From Bolinopsis microptera (taxonomy: Eukaryota > Ctenophora > Tentaculata > Lobata > Bolinopsidae), in assembly GCF_026151205.1 (NCBI RefSeq), contig NC_087074.1, forward strand, positions 7,791,726-7,855,725: DNA of 64,000 nucleotides, in the 5' to 3' direction. The translations under genes were made by a program, and so were the position numbers. Numbering within the stretch: the first letter of the stretch is position 1; each line of letters begins with the position of its first letter. Positions 1 through 11,664 of this stretch are shown in pieces. The notes under the pieces are model-generated. The model searched no databases. It saw only the letters and a program-made list of their open reading frames with translations, and was not told the DNA's origin.

Positions 1-1927
1 CTTCAAAGTAATTTCTTAAATCCTAAAATTCGCGTGAGTTTAACCATGGTAACCATGGTAAATAGCAGAAATGTGGTGTCTGTGAACTGTGAAGTTGAGC
101 GTTACTAAACTCTTTAGTTCTCATTTGGCTAGACGTAAGAGGTGCATGCTATTTAATTAGTAAATTCTCAAACTATTATAATTGAGACGGGTGTCGGAGG
201 GTGGGATTTCCGTTAGAGTTCAGCGATTCTTTCTAAACCTTCGTTTTGTAAAGTGAAGCATCTTAACTCATATCCTTATCTTAACAAAATTGTGAGGGCA
301 GATCATGCTACTTTAATCTTCTGTTTGATATTAATAGTTTGACGAAGGTAAGCTCCTATTTACAATTTGACAGCCTTCGACAGCAGCTAAATACTCTGTG
401 AGTGATCTTGCTTGTGGGAACTGCATTTCTTTAGAAGTAATTATGGCGAATGACAGCTGGTGACACCAGACATGCGGTTACTAAGAAGGGACTTCATGAT
501 AGCGGGTGGTAAAAATAAAAAGTTATTTGACTTGAACTGTCCTCAATGAGAAACCTGGTGGGAGTCCACTCAGAATGTGCCAATAAAATCTGCCAAATCT
601 AATTGACGTGCAGCTGTAAAGCAGTAAAATTACCGATATTTAAAATGACAATTCTGTGATTTTCAGGAGCTCGTAACACACCGCTACTGTCCTCCGATTG
701 GCGATCTACTCCTACCTTCTTCTGAGATATTTCCTTATGTAGGAGTTATTCACGTGGTATGCTGTCACGTAACGTCACACTTTGCAACGTGACATCACTC
801 AATGTTACGTGACGTCACACTGTGCCATGTAAATGTTATACCACGTTTACCTTAATTTCCAGTTCTCCGGAATTGGAATAATTAAAATCAGTGGTGACTG
901 TAAACAATTTACCTCGACAAAGAGAGACCTTTTTAGAGCTATTTCCCGTTAAAACTTTTAGAGCCATTAATTTATATATTATTAAACGACTGAGATGGAG
1001 AGCACACAAACTGTGATAGTAGTAACCGTGCCCCCGTGGCCCGTGCGTACCTTGTCTCCCGGCACTGTGGTAACGCACGTGCCTTGTAACATTATTGATT
1101 ATCGTTTTGTCCACTTTGTTGTACTAATAGTTGTATAAAACTGTAAATATGTTTTCCTACCAAGAAAGATTTTGTTGTATAAATGTTTCGTTTTATTTAC
1201 TCTTAAAGCAGACTTTATAAACTAAGTTGAGCATTTTAATTTGATCTCCCCAGTGTCTATATTCACGATACAGACTATCTTTTACACCAACCACCCAACA
1301 GTTAATTTGATCAGATCACTCCTCCATTAATCACTTAACTTGCTTGATCTTGACATTTAAAGCGGCATCATTGCGTCGATGCTAATGCTCTAATAAAAGC
1401 CTACAATCTGCACAGTGTCGATCAGACCTCGTGCTTACCAACCCCTGAGATTGTTTTACTCATTTATTTATTAGTTATAAAAAGAGAGTTTCAATAACTT
1501 AACTACACATACTACGAGGCTTATATACTATATAGGCCTCATCTTATCAGATCGGTCTACCAATCTTATCATATATCTTGTGGTTATCTTTTCAAAGGTT
1601 GCACAGATATCGTAGTGTTCTATAGATACAAAGTTGTACACATATATATTATATATATATATATATAATATTACATTGTTGCTGGCTGCTTCGTTGACCT
1701 GCTGCGAGCTGGCAAATAAACTACCTGAGGTGGCTTGAGTTTATTATAACAAATAATTTACCCACTTTCATGTGTACTAACCATCGCTTTTTTGTAGAAT
1801 TAATATATCTGGATACCGGTGGAGAGTTGAGCCATGTTTTTTACACATGACAGTGATTCTGGGTTTTGATTATATCTGTCAATGCTGGGATTGGTTTATC
1901 GCTGTCACGTGTCACATATTATATGGT
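1..1927. other. No gene recognised
   Basis: AT-rich DNA with no long open frame and no exon that I can join to a recognisable protein. It holds an imperfect palindromic CRE-like cluster near 745-830 and an (AT)n run near 1640-1672. The short open frames here look like chance. Confidence 0.5.
745..830. repeat. Imperfect palindrome rich in TGACGT/ACGTCA motifs
   Basis: Two related half-sites, GTCACGTAACGTCACAC and GTTACGTGACGTCACAC, lie about 35 bp apart. The second contains a perfect TGACGTCA, the CREB/ATF consensus, and the outer part is bounded by CACGTGGTAT and its near inverse ATACCACG. This may be a regulatory cluster or a small inverted-repeat element; no adjacent gene start was found. 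Confidence 0.35.
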
Positions 1928-2036
1928 TCACCCCCCTCCCCACCTCCCCCCTCCCCACCTCCTCCCCTCCCCACCTCCCTACCTCCTCCCCACCTCCCCC
2001 CCTCTCTCCCCTCCCCCCCTCTCTCCCCTCCCCACC
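1928..2036. repeat. C/T low-complexity tract
   Basis: About 110 bp made only of CCTCCCCA-like units, a homopyrimidine run. Proline/serine-rich open frames over it are products of the repeat. Confidence 0.8.
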
Positions 2037-3608
2037 ACATGAGAGTGCCACCAATTGTTCCTGCAAGTGCAACACCGATATGTGATGTAGACCAGACCAG
2101 CTGTAATAAATACTACTCATAAGCTGTCGCGAAATAATATGCTTTGACCGGGCCCCAAAATTGGGAATCTGTTTCCCTGTAGCCTTTTGTTAATATATGT
2201 TGTAAGAGTTATCATACCTTCAGTTCTTTGATTTTTGAATTAAGTCAACAATTAAACACAAAACTCGAGATGGTCATATATTTGATAATTTAATTTCTTC
2301 ATACCTATACTGTCTCGAAAAATAGACACAGTAATAAAAGAATGAAACTCTATCACGTCGCATTTGTGGACTCCAGTTTGCAGGTAGCTGTTATACAATG
2401 TTAAGGTTGCCAATGAGCAGTCTCTGGCTTATGATCGGTAAATATTTTGTACTGAAATTGTATTATCAATTTTATTATTGATAACATTGAAGTAACGGAA
2501 ATTGTCGAATGATTTTTATTTTTGGGGTACACTCGTTGGTGTCTTCAGTCACCAGCTACTTTACAACTTTTCCCATTTTTATTTTGATAAAATTGTCCTG
2601 ACGTATATGATTAATCAAATCATGATTTGCTGAATATTTTGGAATTAATTTAGGGTAACTTAATTATTTAATTCCTACTCCTAGATCGAGCAGTTCACTT
2701 TTGGGTCTCGAATTTAGATTACCGATATAATTATAGCTTTTACGTAAAGTAATAAGTTTTATAATCAACAAAATACGAAAATACTAAAATATTACCTTAA
2801 TGGACAAATATAACCAGTCACCTTCAATTATCACCAATATCCCCGTTTGTGGCACCCTACCTTCACTCGAAACCGTTGGATGTGCACGGCTATCTACATC
2901 TGGACAATTAGAGGTGGACTACTTGTACATATTTGTTTATGTACGTGACAGAAATTTTGGGTTTTAGTCAGTTAACCTCCGGCCCAGCATCCAGATTTCG
3001 AGATTCTAGTAATGGTCCTTTAGGATTAGAAGCAGTTATTCTCTCGAAAAGTAACTTGATTTTAATTAAATGAGCAGATATATGAGACAAAAATTTAGGA
3101 GGTCATGAAGTTAAAATTAAATTTAAATCTGCAAAATTGCTGCTTTCAAATGCCATGCCATTATAGGTAAAGTACTTTGGTAGTTCAACGTCAAAGATCC
3201 CAGTTATTTTCGGAAGCATAAGTACTAAACTGAGTAAAGCTGGAGACTGAAGTAAATGGCAAGATTAAATACATGATCTTGTATAACATTTTCTGCCGTA
3301 GCATTTTCAATTTTGTTAATTGTTCATTGTTGCGATCGAGATCTGATATTGGAAAATGTGTTGCACAATTTTGAAACAGTAAACAATTAATTTGAAAGTA
3401 ATGCTTTGAACTTCTCTGACATTTCAGATACAAAAGTTATACGCGTACGTTTTCCTTTTCGAAACCCATATTTAATTTAGGTTACTTTAAGTATAATTGT
3501 AATTTTTGAAGATCTTGAACTGGACTATTTCCTAAAAGCAAGAGTTCAGAGTTGATCCTCTTTGAGTTTCACATATTTGATATTATTATTAGTAAGGCCA
3601 AGGGCAAA

Positions 3609-3948
3609 GGGGTCGTTTACCTAGTACGTAATCAATTTTTTGGCAATTTTTAACACCTCTCCCTCCGTAATCAACCGTAAAGACCAAACCATCCCCCTCC
3701 TGTCAGAAATATGACGCAATAAAGGCCTAGAGCCTGACCCCGCCCCCGACCCCCCTCATCCTTCAAATTTTCAATAGTTATCAGTTATACAATGTGCAAT
3801 TTTATTTTTCTGAAAAGTTTTGACATCTCTGGCCTCTGGTTTGATTTCAGCAAATTTATGATTTTTCCTGAACATTCACCCGGCATGATCAGATCCCAAA
3901 ATATCTCGATCGGTCCGTCGTAATATATATCTATATATGAACGGTCCC
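3609..3948. mobile_element. Degenerate PIF/Harbinger-like MITE copy
   Basis: It begins GGGGTCGTTTACC and runs into TACGTAATCA and a C/T-rich stretch, matching the family best preserved at 62471-62640. A plausible far end is GAACGGTCCC at 3948; a second candidate, GAACGATCCC, lies about 30 bp further on, so the boundary is uncertain. Confidence 0.4.
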
Positions 3949-4847
3949 TACATTAGTTGTAATATATATGAACGATCCCGACGTCAAACTTATAAATATT
4001 ATGTTTCACTTTTCAGCTGACAGGTTGTTAATTTGCGATGGCTGGTGTGTGGTGGCATGCAATGACAAATAATAAACTAAACCCATCACCATCGCAATGT
4101 TATATTGTGGTAATAATACCGTCATGCCGATAAAACCATGGAACTTATAATGCTTATTGCTTATTGCTTTATTGCTTTATTGGTCATGGAATCGAACATC
4201 ATGAAATCATGATGCGCTAACCAATAATATTTAGGCCCCTTGTAGCTTGTTTAACTTTAACTGTTATAAAGATAAAAATACTGTCCGAGCTTTTATAATT
4301 ATAGCTTTATAGCTATAAATTTCCTCGAATTATCATGAATACTTAATTATCTCACAAGTTTCTAAATATGGAGTTGTTGCAAGCAAGTTTATACCTCGCA
4401 ATCTGTTATGTGTTATGTGCCCTCTTAAAAGCTATTTGTCCATACTACAATCAACTAGCGGTGTGGAGCTTAGCTTTTGCCCCGGCCTCAACTCTGATTT
4501 AACAATTATTCCTTATATTTGTGGGGGTATGGTGACGAGGGTTAATTTTCTGTCATAATATTACGGTAATGTTAGAAAACTTGGCCATAGGCCACCAGCA
4601 GTAGCACTGTAAGTGTAGTTTAACTTTAATTAATCTGCTTCTTTACCTACGACTTATCATTCCAGCAGCAATTATTTAATCATTAATTCTTGGTCATGAT
4701 GTAATTTTTCCGCGTTGGAAATTAATATCGCACCCGGAATATTTTCTCGTTCGGCCGATTTTTTCTGTGGAACGAATGGCGACTTTCAATTTGGATTTCT
4801 TCCTCTTTTAAATTGAATGAAATTAGTCGTGCATGTAATAAAATTTA

Positions 4848-4952
4848 TTACCTGGGGACCCCAGGCTATAATATTAATGTTCATAAACATTAAATATATA
4901 ATTACCTGGCCTAAATAATGATTTGGTGGAATGACAGAGCACCGTCCAGTAA
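4848..4952 (+). mobile_element. Small MITE, TTAC-ended family, copy 1
   Basis: It starts TTACCTGGGGACCCCAGG and ends near CCAGTAA, so its ends form short inverted repeats (TTAC-TGG). Internal TGTTCATAAACA can form a hairpin. Flanks AAAATTTA and AGAATTTA look like an 8-bp target duplication with one mismatch. Related copies: 8080-8166, 11615-11648 (cut) and the arms of 41220-42268. Confidence 0.55.
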
Positions 4953-5025
4953 AGAATTTATTGCCATGAATTCATAAGTGAATCTAACGTCGATATGGCT
5001 TGCCCAGGCTTGAAATTGACAATAA

Positions 5026-5052
5026 TGGGTGTTGAGATATTCAACACCCATC
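5026..5052. repeat. Perfect hairpin, 11-bp arms
   Basis: ATGGGTGTTGA and its exact inverse are separated by five bases. No context suggests a terminator or an RNA gene. Confidence 0.6.
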
Positions 5053-5970
5053 AGTATTCAGTATCGCATCAGATTTGGGCACACCAATTCGCTTCTTTAG
5101 TGGCTTACCCGGATCATTTCCACATTAAAATCATTATTCATACACATGTTTAGATTATCCAGAGATAACTCTTTCGCCATATAGGGAACACAGTAAGTGT
5201 CGTTTGTTTCAATTTTATTTTATGGCTGATCCAATAAAGTTGAAAGTGGCGAACGCAAATGAGGAAAACAATCATGGAATCACCGTTGGAGACAATAATA
5301 TCACTCAGCAGTGCAAATGGATTGTGGAACTCATTATTAATATTGCCACCATTCAGTTGTGCAAATGTGACATAGCAACGTTGAAAGACGACCAAATCCA
5401 TCATATCGCAATTATAAAAAAGGAATTAAGGTGTTATATATTAGGTGTGACCAATATATAATATGTTAACATGATTAGCACCATTGGCATCATTATTCAT
5501 TGGTGCCATTGTCATTATTACCGTAATCGACATTCGGCATCGTTTTTGTCATTATTGACATGCTGATACTACAACTACGAGTAAATTCTACGCTCGAAGT
5601 CATTGCGAGCTCAAATCACCTGCATCGGTCACGCAAATAATTGGCTATCCACTAACATAGATCTTTTGTCTTCCGACAAAATAAAATCCAGATCCACCAA
5701 GAATTAAACATGTCGCCCTCAAGATGGTCAAGATTGCCTTAACCGCAGTATCGGCCCAGAACTTTGTATTTCCCGGCCGGCCCTGACTACAAGTACATAT
5801 TTCATGTATCGCCGAATTTGAGTTTCCGAATCACGACTACCCACCTTTAAGATTCATCTGACAACACTCCGATTTGTACAATTCGTACGCGTAATTGTTC
5901 AACTGCATTTATTTTTAACACTGTTGTATTGGAAAATGTTAAGTCAGGTCCTTAAGCATTAAGAAAGTAA

Positions 5971-6146
5971 ACGGTCGTTCACATGTTATTAAAGTATTTA
6001 ATCACTTTCAGCCAATTTTTAGCCCCCCTTCCTCCTCCGTGATCAGTTTTACACATAGCTATTGTGTTAAAATTACACTAGCATTAAATAATTTAAACCC
6101 CTCCCCCCGTCAGTGATTACGTAATATGTGAACACTGAACGATCCC
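5971..6146 (+). mobile_element. PIF/Harbinger-like MITE copy
   Basis: The left end ACGGTCGTTCACA and right end TGTGAACACTGAACGATCCC are mutated versions of the family termini seen at 62471-62640. The internal landmarks match: a C-rich run, CATAGCTATTGTGTTAAAATTACAC and TGATTACGTAAT. TAA precedes it and TTA follows it, consistent with 3-bp TWA targets. It adjoins the repeat block at 6211, as does the copy at 23433. Confidence 0.6.
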
Positions 6147-6210
6147 TTACTTTTTTATTAAAGACGTGACTTCGTCGAAGTTTTCGCAATATCGCCATTC
6201 TTATACAGTT

Positions 6211-6882
6211 AACATTTGGTTGTTATTTATGATGATTTAAACGATCAGACTCGCAATTGTTCGACCGTTTGAATGATCATGGCATTCATAATTATCGAGT
6301 AAGGAATCACAATGCTCGGTATAACTATATTCAAATGTTCCCCCTAAATAGCCTGAGCCCGATTGTGTGTTGGTAAATCAGCCTGGCATTTCTCGAGGTA
6401 CCAGGTTCGATTGCCGACTCTGTCACTAGCCGTGGGGTGAGCGTCGTCGACGCTCAGTTAAGGATCCTGAGTGGTCTATGCAGCCCCCTGTCCACTCAGC
6501 CGAATACTCGAGAAATCGGGTGTGAGGGTTAAATAAGGAGCCATGCCCATTGCAGCAAAGTCTCGGGCGAAGAAAGTATGGTACACACTACCTTAACCGT
6601 CACTGGCCGGTCTAATGTATAATTGAATCCTTCGGCTTCCTGTAACTGGCTGGTTACACTTGTGTACCAATGTGGCTGTTGGAATGTCCGAAGTTAAATA
6701 AGTGTTGAGATTTTTTTAAAGCATTCGGTTGTTATGTATGATGATTTAAACGATCAGACTCGCAATTGTTCGACCGTTTGAATGATCATGGCATTCATGA
6801 TTATCGAGTAAGGAATCACAATGCTCTGTTTATTCAAATGTTCCCCCTAAATAGCCTGAGCCCGATTGTGTATGGACTAGTA
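6211..6882. repeat. Direct repeat of about 160 bp flanking a tRNA-like SINE candidate
   Basis: Nearly identical blocks at 6211-6371 and 6723-6882 share GATTTAAACGATCAGACTCG through AGCCTGAGCCCGATTGTGT. A third copy, split by a LINE insertion, lies at 23640-23676 plus 24167-24310. The 350 bp between the two blocks is described separately. Confidence 0.75.
6373..6715 (+). mobile_element. Candidate tRNA-derived SINE
   Basis: GGTTCGATTGC near 6410 matches the pol III box B consensus GGTTCGANNCC except for one base, and TAGCCTGAGCCCG about 60 bp upstream is box A-like. A longer body follows, ending in a T-rich run before the second direct-repeat block. It could also be a decayed non-SINE repeat. 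Confidence 0.35.
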
Positions 6883-7129
6883 TGTCTGTTACATAACTAT
6901 AAGCAATTTGGCTGTATGGTAGCTATACGTTCACTTAGTTTGATAGTTTCTCATGGTCATGTTAATTTGCTCAATTTGGGTTAGGTATATCACTATTTTT
7001 ATTCTTTGAACTTGAAGTGGTCCCTTTGTGCGTTGAATTCAAATTAACTTAAATGTTGAATGTGATACTTTGTATTGGACAAAATCTAAATCACATGTCG
7101 TATAACGTTAAAAGTCTTTAAAGCTACCT

Positions 7130-7555
7130 GAGGGGCAGGGGTGAGGGGTGAGGGGTGAGGGGTGAGGGGTGAGGGGTGAGGGGTGAGGGGTGAGGGGTGA
7201 GGGGTGAGGGGTGAGGGGTGAGGGGTGAGGGGTGAGGGGTGAGGGGTGAGGGGTGAGGGGTGAGGGGTGAGGGGTGAGGGGTGAGGGGTGAGGGGTGAGG
7301 GGTGAGGGGTGAGGGGTGAGGGGTGAGGGGTGAGGGGTGAGGGGTGAGGGGTGAGGGGTGAGGGGTGAGGGGTGAGGGGTGAGGGGTGAGGGGTGAGGGG
7401 TGAGGGGTGAGGGGTGAGGGGTGAGGGGTGAGGGGTGAGGGGTGAGGGGTGAGGGGTGAGGGGTGAGGGGTGAGGGGTGAGGGGTGAGGGGTGAGGGGTG
7501 AGGGGTGAGGGGTGAGGGTGAGGGGCGAGGGGTGAGGGGTGAGGGGTGAGGGGTG
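7130..7555. repeat. (TGAGGGG)n minisatellite, about 60 units
   Basis: About 426 bp of near-perfect 7-bp units with interruptions only near both ends (GGGGCAGGGG, GGGTGAGGGGCG). Seven is not a multiple of three, so all frames give the same heptapeptide; the 162-codon open frame across it on the minus strand is an artefact. Confidence 0.95.
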
Positions 7556-7817
7556 GGCTCGGAATATGATGAGTGAACTGCCAAAAGTAGGGTCAAAGTA
7601 GAGCTGCAGAGGGTTGCGGTTTTAAATAATAATAGTCCCTCAGCTATAGCCTATAAGTGCCATCTAGAGAACATACATGTTTAAGTAAGTCATGTGATAG
7701 TCGAGCGTAGAGTGATTAATCATCTTCCGAACACGAACAGGTGATCAGCCTAAGTTTTTGATTGTGGTGTCATACAGACTAGATTTGAGGCACTGTTCAT
7801 GTGAAGACTGTACCAGA

Positions 7818-7960
7818 CATAATTATGCACAATGTTTGTTAAATAGTTAAATATTACCTGTGCCCTGTGTTTCATACATAATTATGCACAATGTTTGTTA
7901 AATAGTTAAATATTACCTGTGCCCTGTGTTTCATACATAATTATGCACAATGTTTGTTAA
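7818..7960. repeat. 59-bp tandem repeat, about 2.5 copies
   Basis: Units start at 7818, 7877 and 7936 with CATAATTATGCACAATG; the third is truncated and diverged. The first two are identical over most of their length. Confidence 0.9.
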
Positions 7961-8079
7961 AGATTGCTTGTGCCCGTCGCTTAGCATTTTTAGGTTGTAC
8001 CGGGTGCTTTAATTTATATACTCAAGATAAGGCAATACTTAATTGTATAAGCTTGGTAATTATTATGCAGGTGTTTTGA

Positions 8080-8166
8080 TTACCTGGGGACCTCAGGCTA
8101 TCATGTTCATAAACATAGAGTCGAATAGAGATTCGGCGGAATAACAGGCTGAGCGCGGCCCAGTAA
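8080..8166 (+). mobile_element. Small MITE, TTAC-ended family, copy 2, with 9-bp TSD
   Basis: An 87-bp unit from TTACCTGGGGACC to CGCGGCCCAGTAA. It is flanked on both sides by GTGTTTTGA (8071-8079 and 8167-8175), an exact 9-bp target-site duplication, which defines the element precisely. It has no coding capacity. Confidence 0.8.
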
Positions 8167-8175
8167 GTGTTTTGA

Positions 8176-9920
8176 GTGCAGTATACCGATCCAAATTAAC
8201 AGCGGGGCCACTTCATTATTACTGGTTTTGTCTGGCAGGGGAACGGGCGTAGTGTTAAAATATTATGGATTCTTTTGATTTTGTTTCGGTATTGACGTTA
8301 TAATAGAGATTTGAGTTCTGAATTCTGGTTTGGCTACCGTTAGTATAAGGTAGTTCACATCCTATCGTTAGTGAGACCGTTCTATCCGGCTTTGAAAGTC
8401 TCGTGACCCACCGTTAGATTTTTCTTTATATGGTCTGAGGAGCTCTAAAATCCTAGACTTAACATATTTATAAAAGGTGGTCTCCGACGAGAAGCAAGAC
8501 ATATAGTTGACAGCTGTTTAAGCTACTGCGGGCTTTAAGATATTTTGTAATTTGTTTTACCCCGCAAATGTCATATAGGTTATTAATACTTATTAATATT
8601 AGACCTGTTACAAATTTCGTAAACCTATCCTATAACCTATCACAGAGTTTTCTACTGTATGAACACGTGATTTGACACGTGGTCCTGCCACGTTTAAAAT
8701 AAAATGCCTGGTTGATGGTTCCCAATTAGTATGGTTCCCAGATATTTAATTTGCTCTCTCTCCTTTTAATTTAAAAGTCGTATCCGTGCGAATTCGAAAT
8801 TGAGCTTTTTTCAGCATTTGGCTGCTCCGAGTCGGACTCAGTAGATACTTATATTATAGTTGTCAATCATGTAATGCTTTTGGACACGAAGGGAAACACA
8901 CAACGTAAGGCTTGAAATCTTCGTAAAAATACATCATTATAGAGCCTGTAAAAAAATTTAACTTTAAGATAAGCACTCTATCAAGTAAAATTCATATATA
9001 ATCATCATAGTTGTCAATCATATTTTACCCGGTCCTAAAGTCCCTCGATAAATTGTGAGGCCGCCTAGCACCAAAAATTATAGTTCTGGCAAAGGGGGCC
9101 ATAAGACTCCTCCAATACGAAGGCCGATTAGGTATTACTTCAAGGAGGGGATATTTCATTTAGTATTATTTGATTAAGTACTCGTAAAGCTTCGCCATGG
9201 ATCGGGAAAATGAGACATTTATTCGTTTTTTATTGGGCAGTTCACAGTATATATATGTGCGTTTTATGTGTCCCACGTAGCTAACTACTAGTATATAATA
9301 CATATGATTTTATAGATTCATCGGAAGAGTAATACTAATAGCAGGAGGTAGAGAATATTGTAATATTTTTGTCATAAGAAGAGTTTTTAATTAATATAAC
9401 TATAAGTGTAGGGGTTAAATAACTGCATTGACTAGACTCATTTATTATAGTTACGTCTTTATGCTTAAATACTTAAATACTACCGATAATTTAGGTTAAA
9501 AACGACATTTGGTCCCTACCCTCACACAAGATTATTCTCAATTTTCTTGTTGTGTTCCACAACAAACATTAGGGTATTTTCTTGACCGCATTCAAATTAT
9601 CAGGCCATATTATTACTAACATATACTTTCACGTTATTATTAGTAAGCCCGAGTAGTCAGCATGAGTGGTTAACTAGATTTGTCAGTTTGCTAGTTTAGT
9701 CTGCTAGTGCCTACTTAGCCAACTTACTTAAAGGGAGTTATTTTTGAATCGTGTATCTGTATAATATAAGCATACTCATGGTTATGGCTATGGTGAGGAC
9801 CAAAGTATATTTGAGCACTCTTAGCTCAAAATGTAAAACATCTTGCTTCGCAGTCATCTCCAAATGTTGGCTGATCACAGCACAATTTATAGAAAATTCA
9901 AGGATTTATAGGTCTGCTTA
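8176..9920. other. No gene recognised
   Basis: AT-rich DNA with no exon or structured repeat that I can support. Confidence 0.4.
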
Positions 9921-10573
9921 AACTTAAAGCAAAATTCAGCAATTATTCGCTATCGTTACAGCTGCTTTGACTATCGAGCAATGACTGTTAATTCTCAAAC
10001 CGCATAATTTCCGAAACTCGGTGACAAATGATATTGGATTTTGTTATTCATAATGATAAGGTCTGCAATTATATATATTTGTAATGATAACGCGGATCAA
10101 GATTGCCGATGAATATCTTATTATGCTTTATATGTATCAAATATTATATATTACAGTATAAAAGCTTCACGAACTAACCTTTAACCAGAATTTATTGAGG
10201 CAAAGTCAGAAGGACAAGTAAAAGTATACCTTATCAAGTATCAATACCGTTCTTTCATAATTACCGATACGAGGGAAATTTAACCGGGTTAAATTTGGAC
10301 CGACACTAATTTTTTCGATATTAAAACTGCCCATTGTAAAAATCGAAATTTCAGTTAAATGAGTGGATTTTTACGATATGATCCTGATTCCTGACATTAT
10401 ATGCCTGACATTATGCCTGATATGTCGCACGCAGTTTACCCGTAAATTAACTGAAAAGTAGCTAGGATTTGCCTAATATAATTCTTTAATACACCCTTGT
10501 AACTGGCACCATTATAATGGTGCTGGGTGACTGTGAGGGTTCACATGCTACAGCTGGTGCCTGGTAACAACCC

Positions 10574-10610
10574 AGGTTAGTCAGCTCCCAGATAGGGAGC
10601 TGACTAACCT
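10574..10610. repeat. Perfect hairpin, 16-bp arms, 5-base loop
   Basis: AGGTTAGTCAGCTCCC and its exact reverse complement are separated by AGATA. No poly-T tract or gene context is seen. Confidence 0.85.
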
Positions 10611-10775
10611 CCCAGAAATTAGGTTTCTCATGCTAATCCCCGATAGCTGCCGCGACCTAATAAAAAATATTGCTGCTAAAAGCAAAATTCAGCAATTATT
10701 CGCTATCGTTACTGCTTTGACTATCGAGCAATGACTGTTAGTTCTCAAACCGCATAATTTTCGAAACTCGGTGAC

Positions 10776-10889
10776 GGTAACACGACATCTGTCCGACAGC
10801 GACATCTGTCCGACAGCACTATTTTCTTGTGTTTGAAGTGATATCTCAAATTTGGTACATCGAAATTTACCCAAACTTGCACAAATCGG
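10776..10889. mobile_element. 114-bp insertion with 8-bp TSD
   Basis: Absent from the sister copy of the duplication, which acts as an empty site. It is flanked by TCGGTGAC on both sides (10768-10775 and 10890-10897). It contains two tandem CGACATCTGTCCGACAG units. Related sequence occurs at 19640-19705 and, inverted, at 20535-20570. An 8-bp duplication suits a hAT-type nonautonomous element. Confidence 0.65.
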
Positions 10890-11614
10890 TCGGTGACAAA
10901 TGACATTGGATTTTGTTATTCATAATGATAAGGTCGGCAATTATATATATTTGTAGTGACAACGCGGATCAAGATTGTCGATGAATATCTTATGCTTTAT
11001 ATGTATCAAATATTATATATTGCAGTATAAAAGCCTCACCTTTAACCATGATTTAGTGAAAACAAGTACACTTTGTTAAGTACTAATACCGTTTATATTT
11101 CTTTAGACTCTCGTCACCTTCACTGATGAACCCAACTTATACCTCCGCGAACAAACAAGTATTCATGCAGCATAACTGCTTCGTACACGTCTGATCTCAA
11201 CTCAGAATCCTTACTAATCAGTCTCGGCATTCATGAGATTCAGGCACAAATCGGCGACACTAATAGGAAATCTGGCCCGCTATCATAATTAGGTCGTCTT
11301 AATTTTCATGCCCTGCCGCTGAGCCTCCTCCGTGTCTCTCAGTCCGGCTAGTCGGGGCTGGGCTTATTTGTTGTCTGCTCGGCCACGCAGCTTAAGCTAT
11401 TAGTACTATAAATGTGGTAAGGAAAATCTAAACTTTTTGTAAAGAAATGTTCATTATTTATTTATTTATTTATTATGCGATGCAATCGTTTCATCCGTCA
11501 ATGCTTGTCGACCACTTTGATGCTATTAGTATTACTTTATTAATGATACTATCATATTTTGCTATTATGTTATTTATGCTATTATTGATGCTATTATTAT
11601 GCTGTATATATATA

Positions 11615-11648
11615 TTACCTGGGGACCCCAGACTATTATGTTCATATA
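11615..11648 (+). mobile_element. Small MITE, TTAC-ended family, truncated copy
   Basis: TTACCTGGGGACCCCAGACT..TATGTTCAT matches the left half of the family and then runs into an (AT)n tract that borders the mariner-type element. Confidence 0.5.
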
Positions 11649-11664
11649 TATATATATATATATA

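Larger units (their letters stand above)
2040..5970. other. No gene recognised; scattered repeat relics
   Basis: AT-rich non-coding DNA. It includes a degenerate MITE (3609-3948), a TTAC-ended MITE copy (4848-4952) and a small hairpin (5026-5052). An 85-codon open frame at about 5204-5461 resembles nothing I know and is probably chance. Confidence 0.5.
9921..11065. repeat. Segmental duplication: 9921-10220 and 10679-11065
   Basis: Two direct copies share AGCAAAATTCAGCAATTATT through AAAAGC.TCAC and beyond, with scattered substitutions. The second copy carries an extra 114-bp insertion at 10776-10889. The spacer holds a perfect hairpin at 10574-10610. Confidence 0.8.

Noticed and set aside
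1847-2122. Proline-rich frames over the C/T tract
   Set aside because: Low-complexity by-product with no homology or splice context.
7108-7596. 162-codon proline/serine/histidine-rich frame
   Set aside because: Product of the 7-bp repeat, which gives the same heptapeptide in every frame.
10384-10432. Short CCTGACATTATGCCTGA repeats considered as a CRISPR-like array
   Set aside because: Only two or three imperfect short copies without regular spacers; the sequence is eukaryotic.
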